DNA of 64,000 bases from the NCBI GenBank assembly GCA_039707655.1, contig CM077664.1:24354781-24418780 (forward strand), in the 5' to 3' direction. The position numbers and the translations under genes were made by a program. The notes under the pieces were generated by a model. The model made no database searches, was not told the DNA's origin, and was given only the letters and a program-made list of their open reading frames with translations. This stretch comes from Elymus sibiricus (lineage: Eukaryota > Streptophyta > Magnoliopsida > Poales > Poaceae). Numbering within the stretch: position 1 is the stretch's first letter; each line of letters begins with the position of its first letter. This document shows positions 21,426 to 32,658 of this stretch, in pieces.

Positions 21426-22064
21426 GTGTAATTTCTGTTACCTAACTAGTTTCTTTGGAATGCTGAACTTTTTTTTCCATGAGAGATCGGTCAACCTATA
21501 GAGAGATGTTGCTGTAAACTATAACTGTATTTCGATGAACAAAGTGATGAAATTGGGGAGCTTAGTTGTGCTTCCGTTCTGTTATCCAGCAAAAAAAATC
21601 TTGTCTTATCTGTCAGAATGTATGTCAATCTTTAATGTGGCTGCAGTTAAGTAAACCAATGCTGTTATGGATCTTTCATATGCAAAAGAAAAAATGTAAG
21701 CAAGCTAGCTTCCCAGTGACAATGTTCCTGCTAGAAGAATGAAATACAAATTTTCTCTGAAAATGTTTCTCAACAAGAAAAAGGCGGTCTTTTGTCACCT
21801 CTCACAAGCTTATTTTGCATCAAAATTTACTGTTCAATCAATATTTTCTATCAGAATTTATCGAGGGTAATGAACAAACAAATAGATGGATGTAAGATTT
21901 CAAACTTACTTGAGGTTGCTCTGCACAGCAAGCAAGGCAGTTTGTACAAATCATTTATACTGGGTTGGTACTGTTACAACCATAACTTTTACAGATAAGT
22001 GCATCACTCCATGATACATACATATAAATACATAATTTATTGTAGCACACATTGTATATATACC
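21426..22064. other. Flank between CACTA and kinase fragment
   Basis: The first part continues the module interrupted by the CACTA element (TTTCTTTGGAATGCTGAAC, then GATGAAATTGGGGAGCT as at 14568 and 42507). The rest is AT-rich, with no coding gene seen, and contains the 3' flank of the kinase. Confidence 0.45.
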
Positions 22065-22718
22065 TCACACATCATCTTCCTCTGACACCGTGGTCAAATC
22101 TTCCTCCGAGACCGCCGTCAGCTCAGAAGTGAACTGGTAAGAGTCCTCCACATGGATGTGCCCTTCGTCACAAAAAAACGGCCTCGAAGGCATTTGCAGG
22201 CCGTCGGCCCTAGCCTCCAGAATCTCTATGACCTCGCTCATCGTTTCGTTGTCGATCGCGAGACCTCATCTGAATGCACCATAACCCGACAACGCACAGC
22301 TTCTTCTCCAGCTCGTGCATGTCGGCAGCAGCAGGAGATATCTCGCCCGCTTCTTCCCGAGTCAGGCGATCGTACACCCATGATGGATAGTACGCCTGGC
22401 TTGATCTCCCCGCGTTTGGATCAGCGTTCCTTCTTCCGCCGGCCATCTCCAGCAGCAGCATCCCGAAGCTGTACACGTCAGACTCGCTGGATATGATGCC
22501 GAAGCTCCGCGATATCATCTCGGGGGCTATGTAGCCGACGGTTCCCCGCATGGCGCTCAGTGGGACGAAACTGTCGCCCCTCGGGTACAGTTCCACAAGT
22601 CCGAAATCGGCGACCTTTGGGACGAATTGCTGTCGAGAAGGATGTTGTGCGGCTTGATGTCAAAGTGCTGCATGTCGTACCCCTCGTGTAAGTAGTTGAT
22701 CCCCCTGGCAATGCCCAA
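22065..22718 (-). pseudogene. LRK10-like receptor kinase, C-terminal half (copy A)
   Basis: It encodes the catalytic half of a membrane receptor-like Ser/Thr kinase of the LRK10L type, a family often found beside NLR genes in cereals. From the 5' side on the minus strand: [25 protein letters not shown] (catalytic loop), DFG (in [13 protein letters not shown]), RGTVGYIAPE (activation loop), SDVYSFGMLLLEMAGG, and WCIQM near the C-terminus. The stop is at 22065-22067 after a run of acidic residues. One base is missing at about 22625, and a 4-base insertion near 22245 shifts the frame again. The N-lobe, transmembrane and extracellular parts are absent. Confidence 0.88.
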
Positions 22719-25025
22719 AGTAAATATATATTTGCACTATGATTTGATGATGGTTTCTGCGTTGGGCAGAAATTCTTCAGACTCATAATATGGCACATGG
22801 AGGATACCCAAACGCTGGCTTGGTGATACGAAAGTGTTATCTAGTGCTTAGTCTCTTTTCGATTAATATATTGTCCATTTTCATTGTTTTTAGTCTGTCG
22901 GTATTATTATCAATGCTCTACTTTTCCATGCATCACCAATTTTTTTTTTTTTTTTTTTTTTTACGGTATGTAGTTGAGACCGGTAATGTGTGCTTTGTAA
23001 TTGATGTAAGAAAACCTGGATCGAAATTTACTGTCATGGCATCTTCTTTTGTTTTCCTGCTCGAATGTCGTTTGTTGATGAAGGTGGCGACCACGTGCAT
23101 CCACGAGGGGCGTTGTTCAAAAGATGCGCGCGCGTTGGATGCATCGTAAACTAATCTACTACCGTACTAGCTGTTTGGAGCGCGTCGCCAGTCACCAAGC
23201 CCCGATCGAGGTCAGATCTAAACCAGCTAGCAGCAGCTGACTTCCCACTGGGGCTCTTGGCCTTTCGCTGTTTAGTTAAACTGTAGATAATTGACAGTTG
23301 TTGTCACCCGGCCGACTCTGAGCGCTCATTGAGTTGTTTATGCACCGTACTCCAAGAAGCTGTACTACGCGACACGGCATGCATGTTTCGATGGAGTGGA
23401 TACTCGAATTAAGCTGCGCCCAGTGGGTGTAATAATGTGCACACTAACTAATGGGTGTAATGGTAGGTTTCGAGTCCATGCGCCAACCAAGGAGGAATCT
23501 TACACAAACGACAAATAAAAGGGCAAACGGGCAGTGTGCAAATTTTCTAACACGGCTTATATCATATGACACGAGTTTTGAGAAGTTTGGGATCGTTGGG
23601 TGCACCACGAACGCTAATGGCTTCTTTGCTTGTGCCTAACAATCAATTATTGGTCGACACCACTCGTGTTGTATACTCTACAATCTACATACATGGTAGC
23701 ATGGCAAATGCGACAAGGTTATTGAATTCATGCTCCAGCTAGTTGCTTCAAAAATTGGAACAATATATTTCAACACTCCACCTCAAGTCTAGTCTTTTTT
23801 AGCCCTTAGACGTGGGATCGATGTAGGCCATAATTTTTGTTAATACTGCGTTGGCAGGGTCTTCAACTCAAGACTTCATGGCGCATACCATTTTGAATTC
23901 ATATGCTCCAACCAACTGTTTCAAAAACTTTGAACTGTGGTAGAGGGTTGGACATTATACATCAACAACGGTGTATGGGAAATAATACATACATAACTAC
24001 CTACGGAGTGTTAGTCTGTTGCAGTCAAATACATATTTTGACATATTGTTTTCTTTGACCAGCGATTACATCAATAATATATGAGATGTATACTAAAATA
24101 CTGCACCACTGAAAAACTCGTTTCAAATATGAATTTGAGAGTATAATTTTTAGACATACATCTCAAACATTATTTAAGGCATATTTCAGTCGCTTGAAAT
24201 AGGGTAGAACTAATGAAGTTTAAACAAGCTTAAAATGAATACAATATTGATCTTTGTTATAAGGTCATGTTGCAAGGAATTCAATATACAAAAAATCGAA
24301 AATACAATTTTAGTTCAAAATATATCAATCATATAAATTATCATGTGGAAAAAGTGTATGGATTTTGTTTGGAGGGCGAGAAGAGAAAATCGGATGCAGA
24401 AGTAGAGAGAGAGAGAGAGAGAGAGAGTAACCCGCGTGGGCGGAGTAATACCAAATTGCGAAAAACTAAAATACAAGGGCTGTATATGTATCCTCTCCAC
24501 CACGCATGGATCTAGCAGCGGCACCCACGGAGAGCACCGCCTCGGCGACGGGGGCCGTCGTGAGTGCCGCATCTGCCACAGGTGCCTACGATAGCGCCTC
24601 GTCGTCGACGGGCGCCGGGAGCACCACCGCCTCGTCCACTGGCGCCGACGCGGCCACAGGGCCGTGGCCACAGGATCACCTTTTGTTCTCTGTTTGTTTT
24701 TTGCTAAAATGGATGATTTTCAATTTGCTAAAATAAGCTAGGTTTCTACTATTTATTTAGATAATGGGTTCTTGCTTCTACTAACTAACGCACCTTAATT
24801 TCTGTGGTAATTATTCTTCTATATAGCCCGCCAAAATAAAATTCTAAAAATTGTGATATGTGTAGTTGGTTATATCATGTGTGATGTATATATTATTGTA
24901 GCTAGTTATATTAGTGGTAAATTCTCAAAATGGTAGGAATATATATAGTTTAATCTGTTAATTGTTAGAAAGTTAGATATTGGTCTAAATATATATTAAT
25001 TTGCAAATACTAATTATTAGCGTAA

Positions 25026-25355
25026 AAATCCGGGAAAGATCACCTGAGCTACGATCGACTATATGTCGAGTCCTCCAGCGAGGAGAGGCCGCCCGAGCTT
25101 CCCCTTTCCGAGGATGAGGACCGGCCGAGGAAGCCCTCCAACCTCTTCACTTCCGAGGACTCCGAGCATGTCGCTCTCATGGATGGGATGCCCTCGCCGA
25201 CCGACGAGGAGGAGGCAGAGGAGGAGGAGGAGAACGACGATGGCGATGAGGATGATGAGGAGGTGGAGGACGACGACGACAACCAGCCGACGGTCAGTGG
25301 CAAGCGTTGTCGCCCAGACGATGGCCAGGAGGGGGCATCAAAGAAGAAGTTCTAG
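25026..25355 (+). pseudogene. Acidic protein C-terminal exon (copy A)
   Basis: An open frame ends with TAG at 25353-25355. The protein end is strongly acidic (SSSEERPPELPLSEDEDRP, then a long Asp/Glu run) and closes with a basic stretch, GKRCRPDD...KKKF, which could be a nuclear signal. The codon before the frame opens at 25026 is a stop, so an exon boundary near AG at 25019-25020 is plausible. A Ser/Ala/Thr-rich ORF at about 24507-24736 upstream (MDLAAAPTE) may be an earlier exon. No family is recognised; the nearby repeats suggest that it belongs to a transposon. Confidence 0.4.
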
Positions 25356-25599
25356 ATGCTTCTATATACATACATGTCGATATAGGTAGCTTTAATTTTA
25401 TGGTTTGATCGACTTGTGGAACTCCCTCCTAGTGCATCTGGACTTGTTGCTTCTATTTTGGTTGTTGCTATTTGACATGTGACTGTTTATTATTTTTATA
25501 TTTATGCATGCATGCAATAATTTCTATGTTTATATGTGTAGCTCGTGGTACTTTAGATCAAATGCTATGAGTAGCCGTTGTGGGATCCTCCGGAGAATC

Positions 25600-26065
25600 G
25601 AGTAGTGAGTGCAAAAGATATAATAAACATCAACACTCAGTAGTCACTGGTGCAGCGACGTCCTATATAAACGGTTTTTAACCCTTTCCGTGACATAGTT
25701 TTAAACCGTCGCCTTGCCTATGTGTGCGATAGGGGGTCCATCCCACACGACCCAGAAAATCGTCGGCGATAGGGAGTAAGAATGGATATGTTTGGCAGAA
25801 CTAAGCGTATGCGATGCTTGTATCTATCCCAAACGTGAGTCGTCACACAACTGTTTGCGATATATCAAATTTCCCAAATGCTCCATCCTTACTACTCGTG
25901 TGGGATGGCATTACCATCACACGTGCTATTCTGTGGTCCAACGTTTACGCTGCGCGCCCATCACAAACAGTTCATGATTGCCAAGCGTGTATGATAAGAA
26001 GACTATCACACACATTCACTTTCCCGCATCGTTTGCGATATATAATTAAGAAATTAAGAAGATAA
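25600..26065. other. Transposon-like segment with GCGATAGGG and TTTGCGATAT motifs
   Basis: No gene. Short motifs recur (GTGCGATAGGG, GGCGATAGGG, TTTGCGATATA twice), beginning after CACTGGTGCAGCG at about 25645. This could be a CACTA-like subterminal region, but I cannot find a matching second end. It is present in all three segmental copies. Confidence 0.3.
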
Positions 26066-27629
26066 TGATACGTCTCTAAACGTATCTATAATTTTTGATT
26101 GTTCCATGCTATTATAGTATCTATCTTGGATGTTTTATATGCAATTATATATCATTTTTTTTGGACTAACCTATTAACCTAGTGCCCAGTGCTAGTTGCT
26201 GTTTTTTGCCTGTTTTTGGCTTTTCAGGAAATCAATATCAAACAGAGTCCAAACGGAGAAAAAACTTTGGATTAATTTTTTCTGGACCTGAAGAGACCCT
26301 AGAAGGTTCGGAAGAAGACCTGAAGAGCCACGAGGGAGCGACAAGCTCGGGAGGCGCGCCCCAGGGGGGCGCGCCCCCCAGTCTTGTGGGCCCCTCGTGG
26401 CACCTCTTGACCTAATTCCGCCTCTATAAATTCTCAAATATTCCCCTGACATTAGAGAGACACCCGAAATACTTTTTCCGCCACCGCAAGTTTCTGTTCC
26501 CACGAGATCCCATCTGGAGGCCTTCTCCGGTACTCTGCCGGAGGGGGAATCGATCACGGAGGGGATCTACATCAACCTTGCTGCCCTTCCGATGATGCAT
26601 GAGTAGTTTACCTCAGACCTACGGGTCCATAGCTAGTAGCTAGATGGCTTCTTCTCTCTCTTTGATCTTCAGTACAATGTTCTCCTCGATGTTCTTGGAG
26701 ATCTATTCGATGTAATGACTTTTTGCGGTGTGTTTGTTGGGATCCGATGGATTGTGAGTTTATGATCAGATTTATCCATGAATATTATTTGAGTTTTCTC
26801 TGAACTCTTTTATGCATGATTGTTATAGCTTTGTATTTCTCTCCGATTTATTGATTTGGTTTGGCCAACTAGATTGATTTTTCTTGCAATGGGAGAGGTG
26901 CTTTGTGATGGGTTCGATCTTGCAGTGCTCAATCCCAGTGACAGAAGGGGACATGACACGTATTGTATCGTTGGCATTAACGATAAAAAGATGGGGTTTA
27001 TTCATACGTGAGTTCTCTTTGTCTACATCATGTCATCTTGCTTAAGGCGTTACTCCGTTCTTTATGAACTTAATACTCTAGATGCATGCTGGATAGCGGT
27101 CAATGTGTGGAGTAATAGTAGTAGATGCAGAATCGTTTCGGTTTACTTGTCTCGGACGTGATGCCTATATACATGATCATTGCCTTGGATATCGTCATGA
27201 TTATTTACTTTTCTATCAATTGCCCAACAGTAATTTGTTTACCCACCGTATGCTATTTTCAAGAGAGAAGCCTGTAGTGAAAACTATGGCCCCCGGGTCT
27301 ACTTTTATCATATATAAAATCCTAAAAATACCTTGCTGCACTTTTACTTTATTTATTTTATTTTGTATTTTTGTTCAATCTATATATCAATTACTACACA
27401 ATTTAATCTTGCACGTAACCGCCGCGGGATTGACAACCCCTTGTTCGCGTTGGGTTGCAAGGATTTGTTGTTTGTGTGCATGTGCTGCTAACGAGGTGTT
27501 GTGTTATTCTCCTGCTGTATTGATAATCTTGGTTCTTAACTGATGGAAATACTTATCTCTACTGTACTGCATCATCCCCTCCTCTTCGGGGAAATCCCAA
27601 CGCAGTTCACAAGTAGCAGGAAGAATTTC
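26066..27629 (+). mobile_element. Gypsy LTR and leader (TGATACGTCTC family), copy A
   Basis: It begins TGATACGTCTC, a start that is characteristic of abundant Triticeae gypsy LTRs, and runs to a primer-binding-site-like TGGTGCCGCTGCCGGGGA at 27630. It is followed by the gag start in the same direction. The 3' end of the LTR itself was not pinned down. The same LTR lies at 53856-55401 in copy B. Confidence 0.75.
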
Positions 27630-27814
27630 TGGTGCCGCTGCCGGGGAGACATCATCAACATCTATCAAGTACCTACGCATAAACTTTCATCTCCTTGCAT
27701 TTACATTATTTGCCATTTGCCTCTCGTTTTCATCTCCCCCACTTCTAAAACGTTTTCACAAAAATACAAAAATATTTTCCGTTTGCCTTTTTCGTGTTTG
27801 CTCGCTTTATCGTT

Positions 27815-28051
27815 ATGGCTAGTTCTTCTCTTATCTCGTGTACCCCTGAAAATGAAGTTCTCAATTTTAAACAAAGGGGAGGGGAGAATTTAAAAGATGC
27901 TTGGTATAGGATTTGCGATGCTCAAAATAGATCAACTCGTAAGCAATCTACTACCGTTCTTCTTCGCAATTTTTATGTGGGTGTTACTACTTGGTATAGA
28001 TGTGTGCTAGATACTATTACCGGAGGGAATTTCTTGAGTAGTAACCCTATG
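27815..28051 (+). pseudogene. Gypsy gag N-terminus (copy A), cut by another LTR
   Basis: The frame starts MASSSLISCTPENE at 27815 and includes NLKDAWYRICDAQNRSTRK and TTVLLRNFYVGVTTWYR, a well-known gag motif of Triticeae gypsy elements. Gag would package the element RNA. The frame runs open until the next LTR begins at 28052, where the element is truncated. In copy B the same gag has a 1-nt deletion in a G run. Confidence 0.8.
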
Positions 28052-28546
28052 TGTCGGTGTCAAAACCGGCAGACCTCGGGGTAGGGGGTCCCGAGCTGTG
28101 GATCTCGGACAGATGGTAACAGGAACAGAGAGACGATGTTTTACCCAGGTTCGGGCCCTCTTGATGGAGGTAAAACTCTACGTCCTGCTCTTGTTTATAT
28201 TAATGGAGATGTATCAAGTACAGAGTTAATCTACCTCGAGATTGTAATATGTGGTCTAACTCTAGGGCTAGGTGAATGATATTGCGTTGATGTCCCCTCT
28301 ACGGGCTAAACCCTACGGCTTATATACCCACCAAGTAGGGTATCTAGGGTCACAAGGTCGGTGTCTAGGAGCAAGGCGGCGGGGGAGATCTTGGAGTATA
28401 CGTCAAGTCTTCGGTGGAGGTAGTATTGATCATGCCTCCTGTGTACGGCCTCTCGAGTCCATCTTGATCACGAATGAGGGCCCATCGGCCCAACCCGAGG
28501 AGCATGGGCCGACTAGGTTAGCACCCCCTAATCTAGGACACCGTCA
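28052..28546 (-). mobile_element. Gypsy 3' LTR, minus orientation (family X, 495 bp)
   Basis: On the + strand it runs TGTCGGTGTCAAAACCGG...ACACCGTCA. It is followed at once by GTAGCCCCCGAACTGG, whose reverse complement is a purine-rich tract ending against the LTR, as a polypurine tract should. This makes it the 3' LTR of an element running on the minus strand. It was inserted into the gag of the preceding element. Confidence 0.8.
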
Positions 28547-29142
28547 GTAGCCCCCGAACTGGTCTTCTATGCCGAGGATGACTTTCTTGATGATAACAAC
28601 CTCGGATCCAGAGTCCTTGGCTCGACAGATGAGTTCCGTCTTATAATTCTCGGACCACTCTTTTAAAGGAGTGATGCCAACCGAGGCTCAACCGAGCCTG
28701 TACCCTGCCCGAAGAGATCAGATAACTTAGCCTCGAAGGCCAACCATCTCAGTGTGAATAGTTCCAGTTAACCTGACAACTTTATCGAAACGGCTCACCC
28801 CACGACAGGTCGAGCAGTTACTGCTTCCCTCAAATCGTGGCCCGAGACAGCCTTTCTACTGGCACGTCCCATCGAGGTGGAGATCGTGCCCGTTTTCTCA
28901 GGGATATCATCAAGATTTTGTTTCTCCCCATATGCTTAACGGCATCTTCGGTGGGAATGGCGTTTTTATCGGCGCAGTAAGCGGGACTCTTGGCCTTTCA
29001 GCAGCCTATAAGAGCAAAAGAGAGGACATCACAACAGACCACGCTCTCATTTCCCCCTCCTGCTGCTTCGTCTAGCTCCAGCGCCCAGATCCGATCTCAC
29101 ACTCTTCTCCCTTCCAGCGAACCCAAGCTCCTGCACCCAGCC
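28547..29142. other. Internal region of gypsy element X, 5' of the antisense gene
   Basis: No ORF of note. GC-balanced sequence between the polypurine tract and the antisense gene. GCCTTTCAGCAGCCTATAAGAGC at about 28992 contains a TATA-like CCTATAAGAG, about 140 bp upstream of the ATG at 29143, which could be the promoter of the antisense gene. Confidence 0.35.
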
Positions 29143-32100
29143 ATGGCCGACACCCTTAAGGGGCACTGGGGTGGTTCCATCGTTACGGATGGCACCATCC
29201 TAGTTGCGCAGCGCGGGGTACTTGTCCGCCAACATCGCCGCCCGTGCTCCAGCCGCTGGCCAGCAAGTGCCCGCTCCCAATGTAGGGGAGTGGGTGGTCT
29301 TCGTCCCCCACCTCGTCCGAGGCCTGGGGTTCCCGCTTCGTGCGCGGGGTCATGTTTTACTATGGGCTTGACTTCCACCATATGGCCCCAAACTCCATCC
29401 TCCATCTCGCCTCCTTCATCACGGTCTGCAAGGCCTTCCTCTGCTGCGAGCTGCACTTCGGCCTATGGCTGAAGATCTTCGGGATCAAGCCGAAGTCCAG
29501 CGGCTCCGACCTCACGGAGTGCGGAGGGGCCATGATCAGCAAGAACCAGGGGGCCGAATGGTTCAAGGGCACCTTCATCGAAACGGTGAAGGAGTGGCAG
29601 CGGTAGTGGTTCTACATCACCGAACTGCTCGCCCCTGGCCAGATCGAGGTCCCAGCCTTGTCGGCCGGGCCCCCGAAGAAGCTCAGATCCTGGAAGATGA
29701 AGGGCGTCGCCTGGGGGAACCCAGCGGAGGTGGAGGCCATGATCAAGAAGATCAAATGGTGGTCCACCACGAACAACCTCCAGCTTGTTGACGTCATCAA
29801 CGTCATGCTCAACCGCCGTATCCTTCCGCTCCAGCTCCGGGCTACCCCGATGTGGGCGCAAAAGCCCGAAGACGCGGGCCCCCTCACTTCCTTCTTCCGC
29901 TCCACCTTGGCCGCTATGTGGACTCGACTCCTAAAGCTGGCCAAGGACAAGATCCCCAAGGAGGGGGAGGACCTCGGCTTCGAGGACGGCTACGAAGCCC
30001 CCAGTAAGTGCTCTAACACACAAGTCAAATATTTTTGTCTCCCATACTGAGGTGTAGAGTCTAACGAATCATTATGCTTGATGTTCTGCAGAAGTGGTCG
30101 GCCTCGGTGCAAAAAGTGCGGTGCCCAGCCCCACTACCAGAGGAGCCAATGACTCCCCTGCTCACTGCGCTCCTAACCAAGGAGCCGCACGTGGTGGCCC
30201 CCAAAGGGACGAAGTCCCTGAAGGGCAAGGCGAGTGCTCGGGCTCGGGAAACCTTGGTTACCCGGTCCGAGGAGACCCACACCTCCTCCGCCCACGAGGA
30301 TGACACGGAGGAGGGTGAGGAGGAAGAGAACCCTCCTCCTAAGGGGAAGAGGGCGGCGTCGGAGGACGCCGAAGTCGGCATGCAGCCCAAGGGCTCGAAG
30401 AGGTTGAGGAGGACCTTGGCCAGGGCTGCCGGCAAGTTGTCAGAGAGAGCCGAGCTCTCCGACGAATCAGAAGAAGACCCCCTTGCTATGGGGAGGAAGA
30501 AACCGGCACCCTGAGGGTAAGCCATCGTCTTAATATCCCGTATTTTTGATAAGTCCTCTTAGTAATGGTAAACTCATAAAGCATCTTTTTTTACACAGTC
30601 CGCAAGGGTGATCCCTAGCGGCTCCTCGAACGGGTTGACGAACTCCAGAGCCCGCCGCTTCTCCACCAGCTCATGACGGGCTGGGGGAGGCGACATCCAC
30701 TCTGGCCCCTCAAGCCAGCACGGCGGGGGCCGAAGAGTCGGTCGTCATGGCCGAGGTTGATACCTCGGCCCAACAAGACCTAGGGGAAAAGATCCCCGAG
30801 GTTGTCAAGGAAGGACTAGGTCAGTCATCGGCCCAGCCGACGTCTACTCCAGCTCCTCCATCGGGGCAGGAGGCTGCTCGACCCAGCCCCCCGGCGCCTG
30901 GGTCCGAGGTCGTCCCGCTACCCCCACCTCATGCCCAAGGGCATGCTAGCACGGGGTGGACAGAAGACGTGGAGGAGGCCTTGAAGGGCTCCTCCCTCAA
31001 GGAAGAGCACCGCGCCTTAATAGGTGCGGCGCTGCAGGGCTTCCGGTCCGCAGGGGCCAGCCCGCACGAGGTTTTCAAGAACCTCGTCACGAGCTTCAAG
31101 GTATGCTTCTACACTTATATCAAATTAGCTTATTTGTTTGAGCGTATGTATCTGTCCGAGAACATGATATCACGGCTTTCTAAATGGCATAGTGAGTGAG
31201 TAGCCCCCGAGCCCAAAGCTTCTTTCAAGAAACCAGCATTGGGGTCGTATAACTTAGTAGGAGCTTGTTATGCAGCCCCCAGGATGCTGCCTAAGGCAAT
31301 CGTCCTGGAGTTTCAATATTTTGATTGCGGGCTTTGTATAAGAATTCTTGTTGGCAGGTTTCGACCTCGGTTCCGGACTCCGTCTCCGAGGAGATTGCGG
31401 AGATGAACCAGAAGGTCGAGAGGTCCCAGGAGGACATCAACCTGGTGAACCAGAGGTTCGAGCAGTCTCAAGGTAAGCAATTTGGACTTGCGTTTGATAC
31501 GTGATATTTTGCACAGAATTTTTTAACGTGTCTGTGCTGAGCGGGGAACTAAGGCCGAACTGTTTGAATGAAAGCAGCATTGGCCGAGCTTGAGGCGCTC
31601 AAGGCCGAGCTTGAGAAAGCTCGGCAGGAGGTGAAGCAACATAAGGCTGCGGCCGCGAAGGCGGAGGAGGCCCGAGAAGGTGGCCGGGGATAAGAACCGG
31701 GCGCGGGTCCAGGAGGTCGAGGAGACCCTGAAGGGCGTGTTCGAGGCACGTGACAAGCTTCAGGCGGAGGGGAAGCAGACGAAGGAGGAGCTTGAAAAGC
31801 TCCAGCTTGCCCATTCCGAGCTCAAGACTATGGCCCGGGCTGACCGCGAGGTGCTCCAGCAAGTGGAGCAAATCGCCTCGGGTAAGCTATATTTATTACA
31901 GTGTGTGTTTGGCAGCAAAGGGTGCGTCGAGCTCACCCAGCTGTGGCGTTCCGCAGAAGTCTTCGCGGATCTCCCGCAGAGCATGGCGGATGCCGTTGCG
32001 CACTTCGACCAACTGGCGGGTCACGAGGTGGAGAAGGCCTTCTGGGGGCAGTTCCCGGGGTCTCCGTCATCGCAAGTGTTGAATCATCGAATGAAGTAGC

Positions 32101-32435
32101 TGGCGGAGTTGTTCCGCATGGCGAGGTCGGCGCTTCAAGACCTCTGCATCGCACTGTGGCCTGCCGAACCCCTTCCGACCAGCCTCTTCGGCCTCTTGAT
32201 GCGCCTGCAAGGAGCTATCTCGCGCGCCAATAGCTGGAGGAGGTCCGCGTGCTTTGAAGGAGCGCGGAGGGCGTATGCCTGTGTGAAGATGCACTTCCGG
32301 AAGGTCAATGCGGTGACGGTTGCCACGGGTCCTCCTACAGACAAGCTGTGCACCGCGGAGCAATTTTATCCCGAGGTGGAGGAGGGAGCCCGGATTACCG
32401 AGGCCATGTGTCCAAAGGACACTTTGTATTTCTAG
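29143..32435 (+). pseudogene. 'Putative gypsy-type transposon' gene (PF04195-like), antisense to element X
   Basis: A multi-exon gene in the opposite direction to its host retrotransposon. After the start MADTLKGHWGG come a frameshift and the PF04195-type core: YYGLDFHHMAPNSILHLASF and FGLWLKIFGIKP, then a premature TAG at about 29606 followed by more of the same domain (WFYITELLAPGQ, MLNRRILPLQLRATPMW). Exon-like open stretches follow at about 30100-30514, 30747-31100, 31558-31880 and 31900-32435, separated by AT-rich introns with GT/AG ends. Later exons are rich in Glu, Lys and Ala and look like coiled coil; the last ends CPKDTLYF. Proteins of this type occur as extra ORFs in grass gypsy elements; their function is not known. 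Confidence 0.7.
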
Positions 32436-32658
32436 GTAGCACTTCGGGATGCCGAAGTTGTGAAATGTACAAAATTTATCGTTTGATGGAATGAGTATGG
32501 TTTTAAATTCCTTTATGTGTATGTACTTTTTAATTATTCTACCTCCTGTTTGACCGTTTTAAAAAGAAAGCGGCCAGTCGTCGGCTTCTGCCCCAGTGTA
32601 GAATATACAAAGGGTGTTCTGAGGTGCAGTTTGGACCCTTGGCTGACGTCTCGGTACC
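32436..32658. other. 3' flank of the antisense gene
   Basis: AT-rich sequence without ORFs, probably the 3' UTR and end of the antisense gene, running to the start of the next LTR. Confidence 0.4.

Larger units (their letters stand above)
22735..28051. repeat. Segmental repeat unit, copy A (about 5.3 kb)
   Basis: The unit recurs at 50535-55822 (copy B) and from 60754 to the window end (copy C). Copy A to copy B identity is very high over most of the unit, while the kinase piece just upstream is clearly more diverged. Besides the features listed separately, it holds a long poly-T (about 22930-22962), AT-rich sequence without genes (about 23150-24360) and an AG microsatellite (24400-24427). 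Confidence 0.9.
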
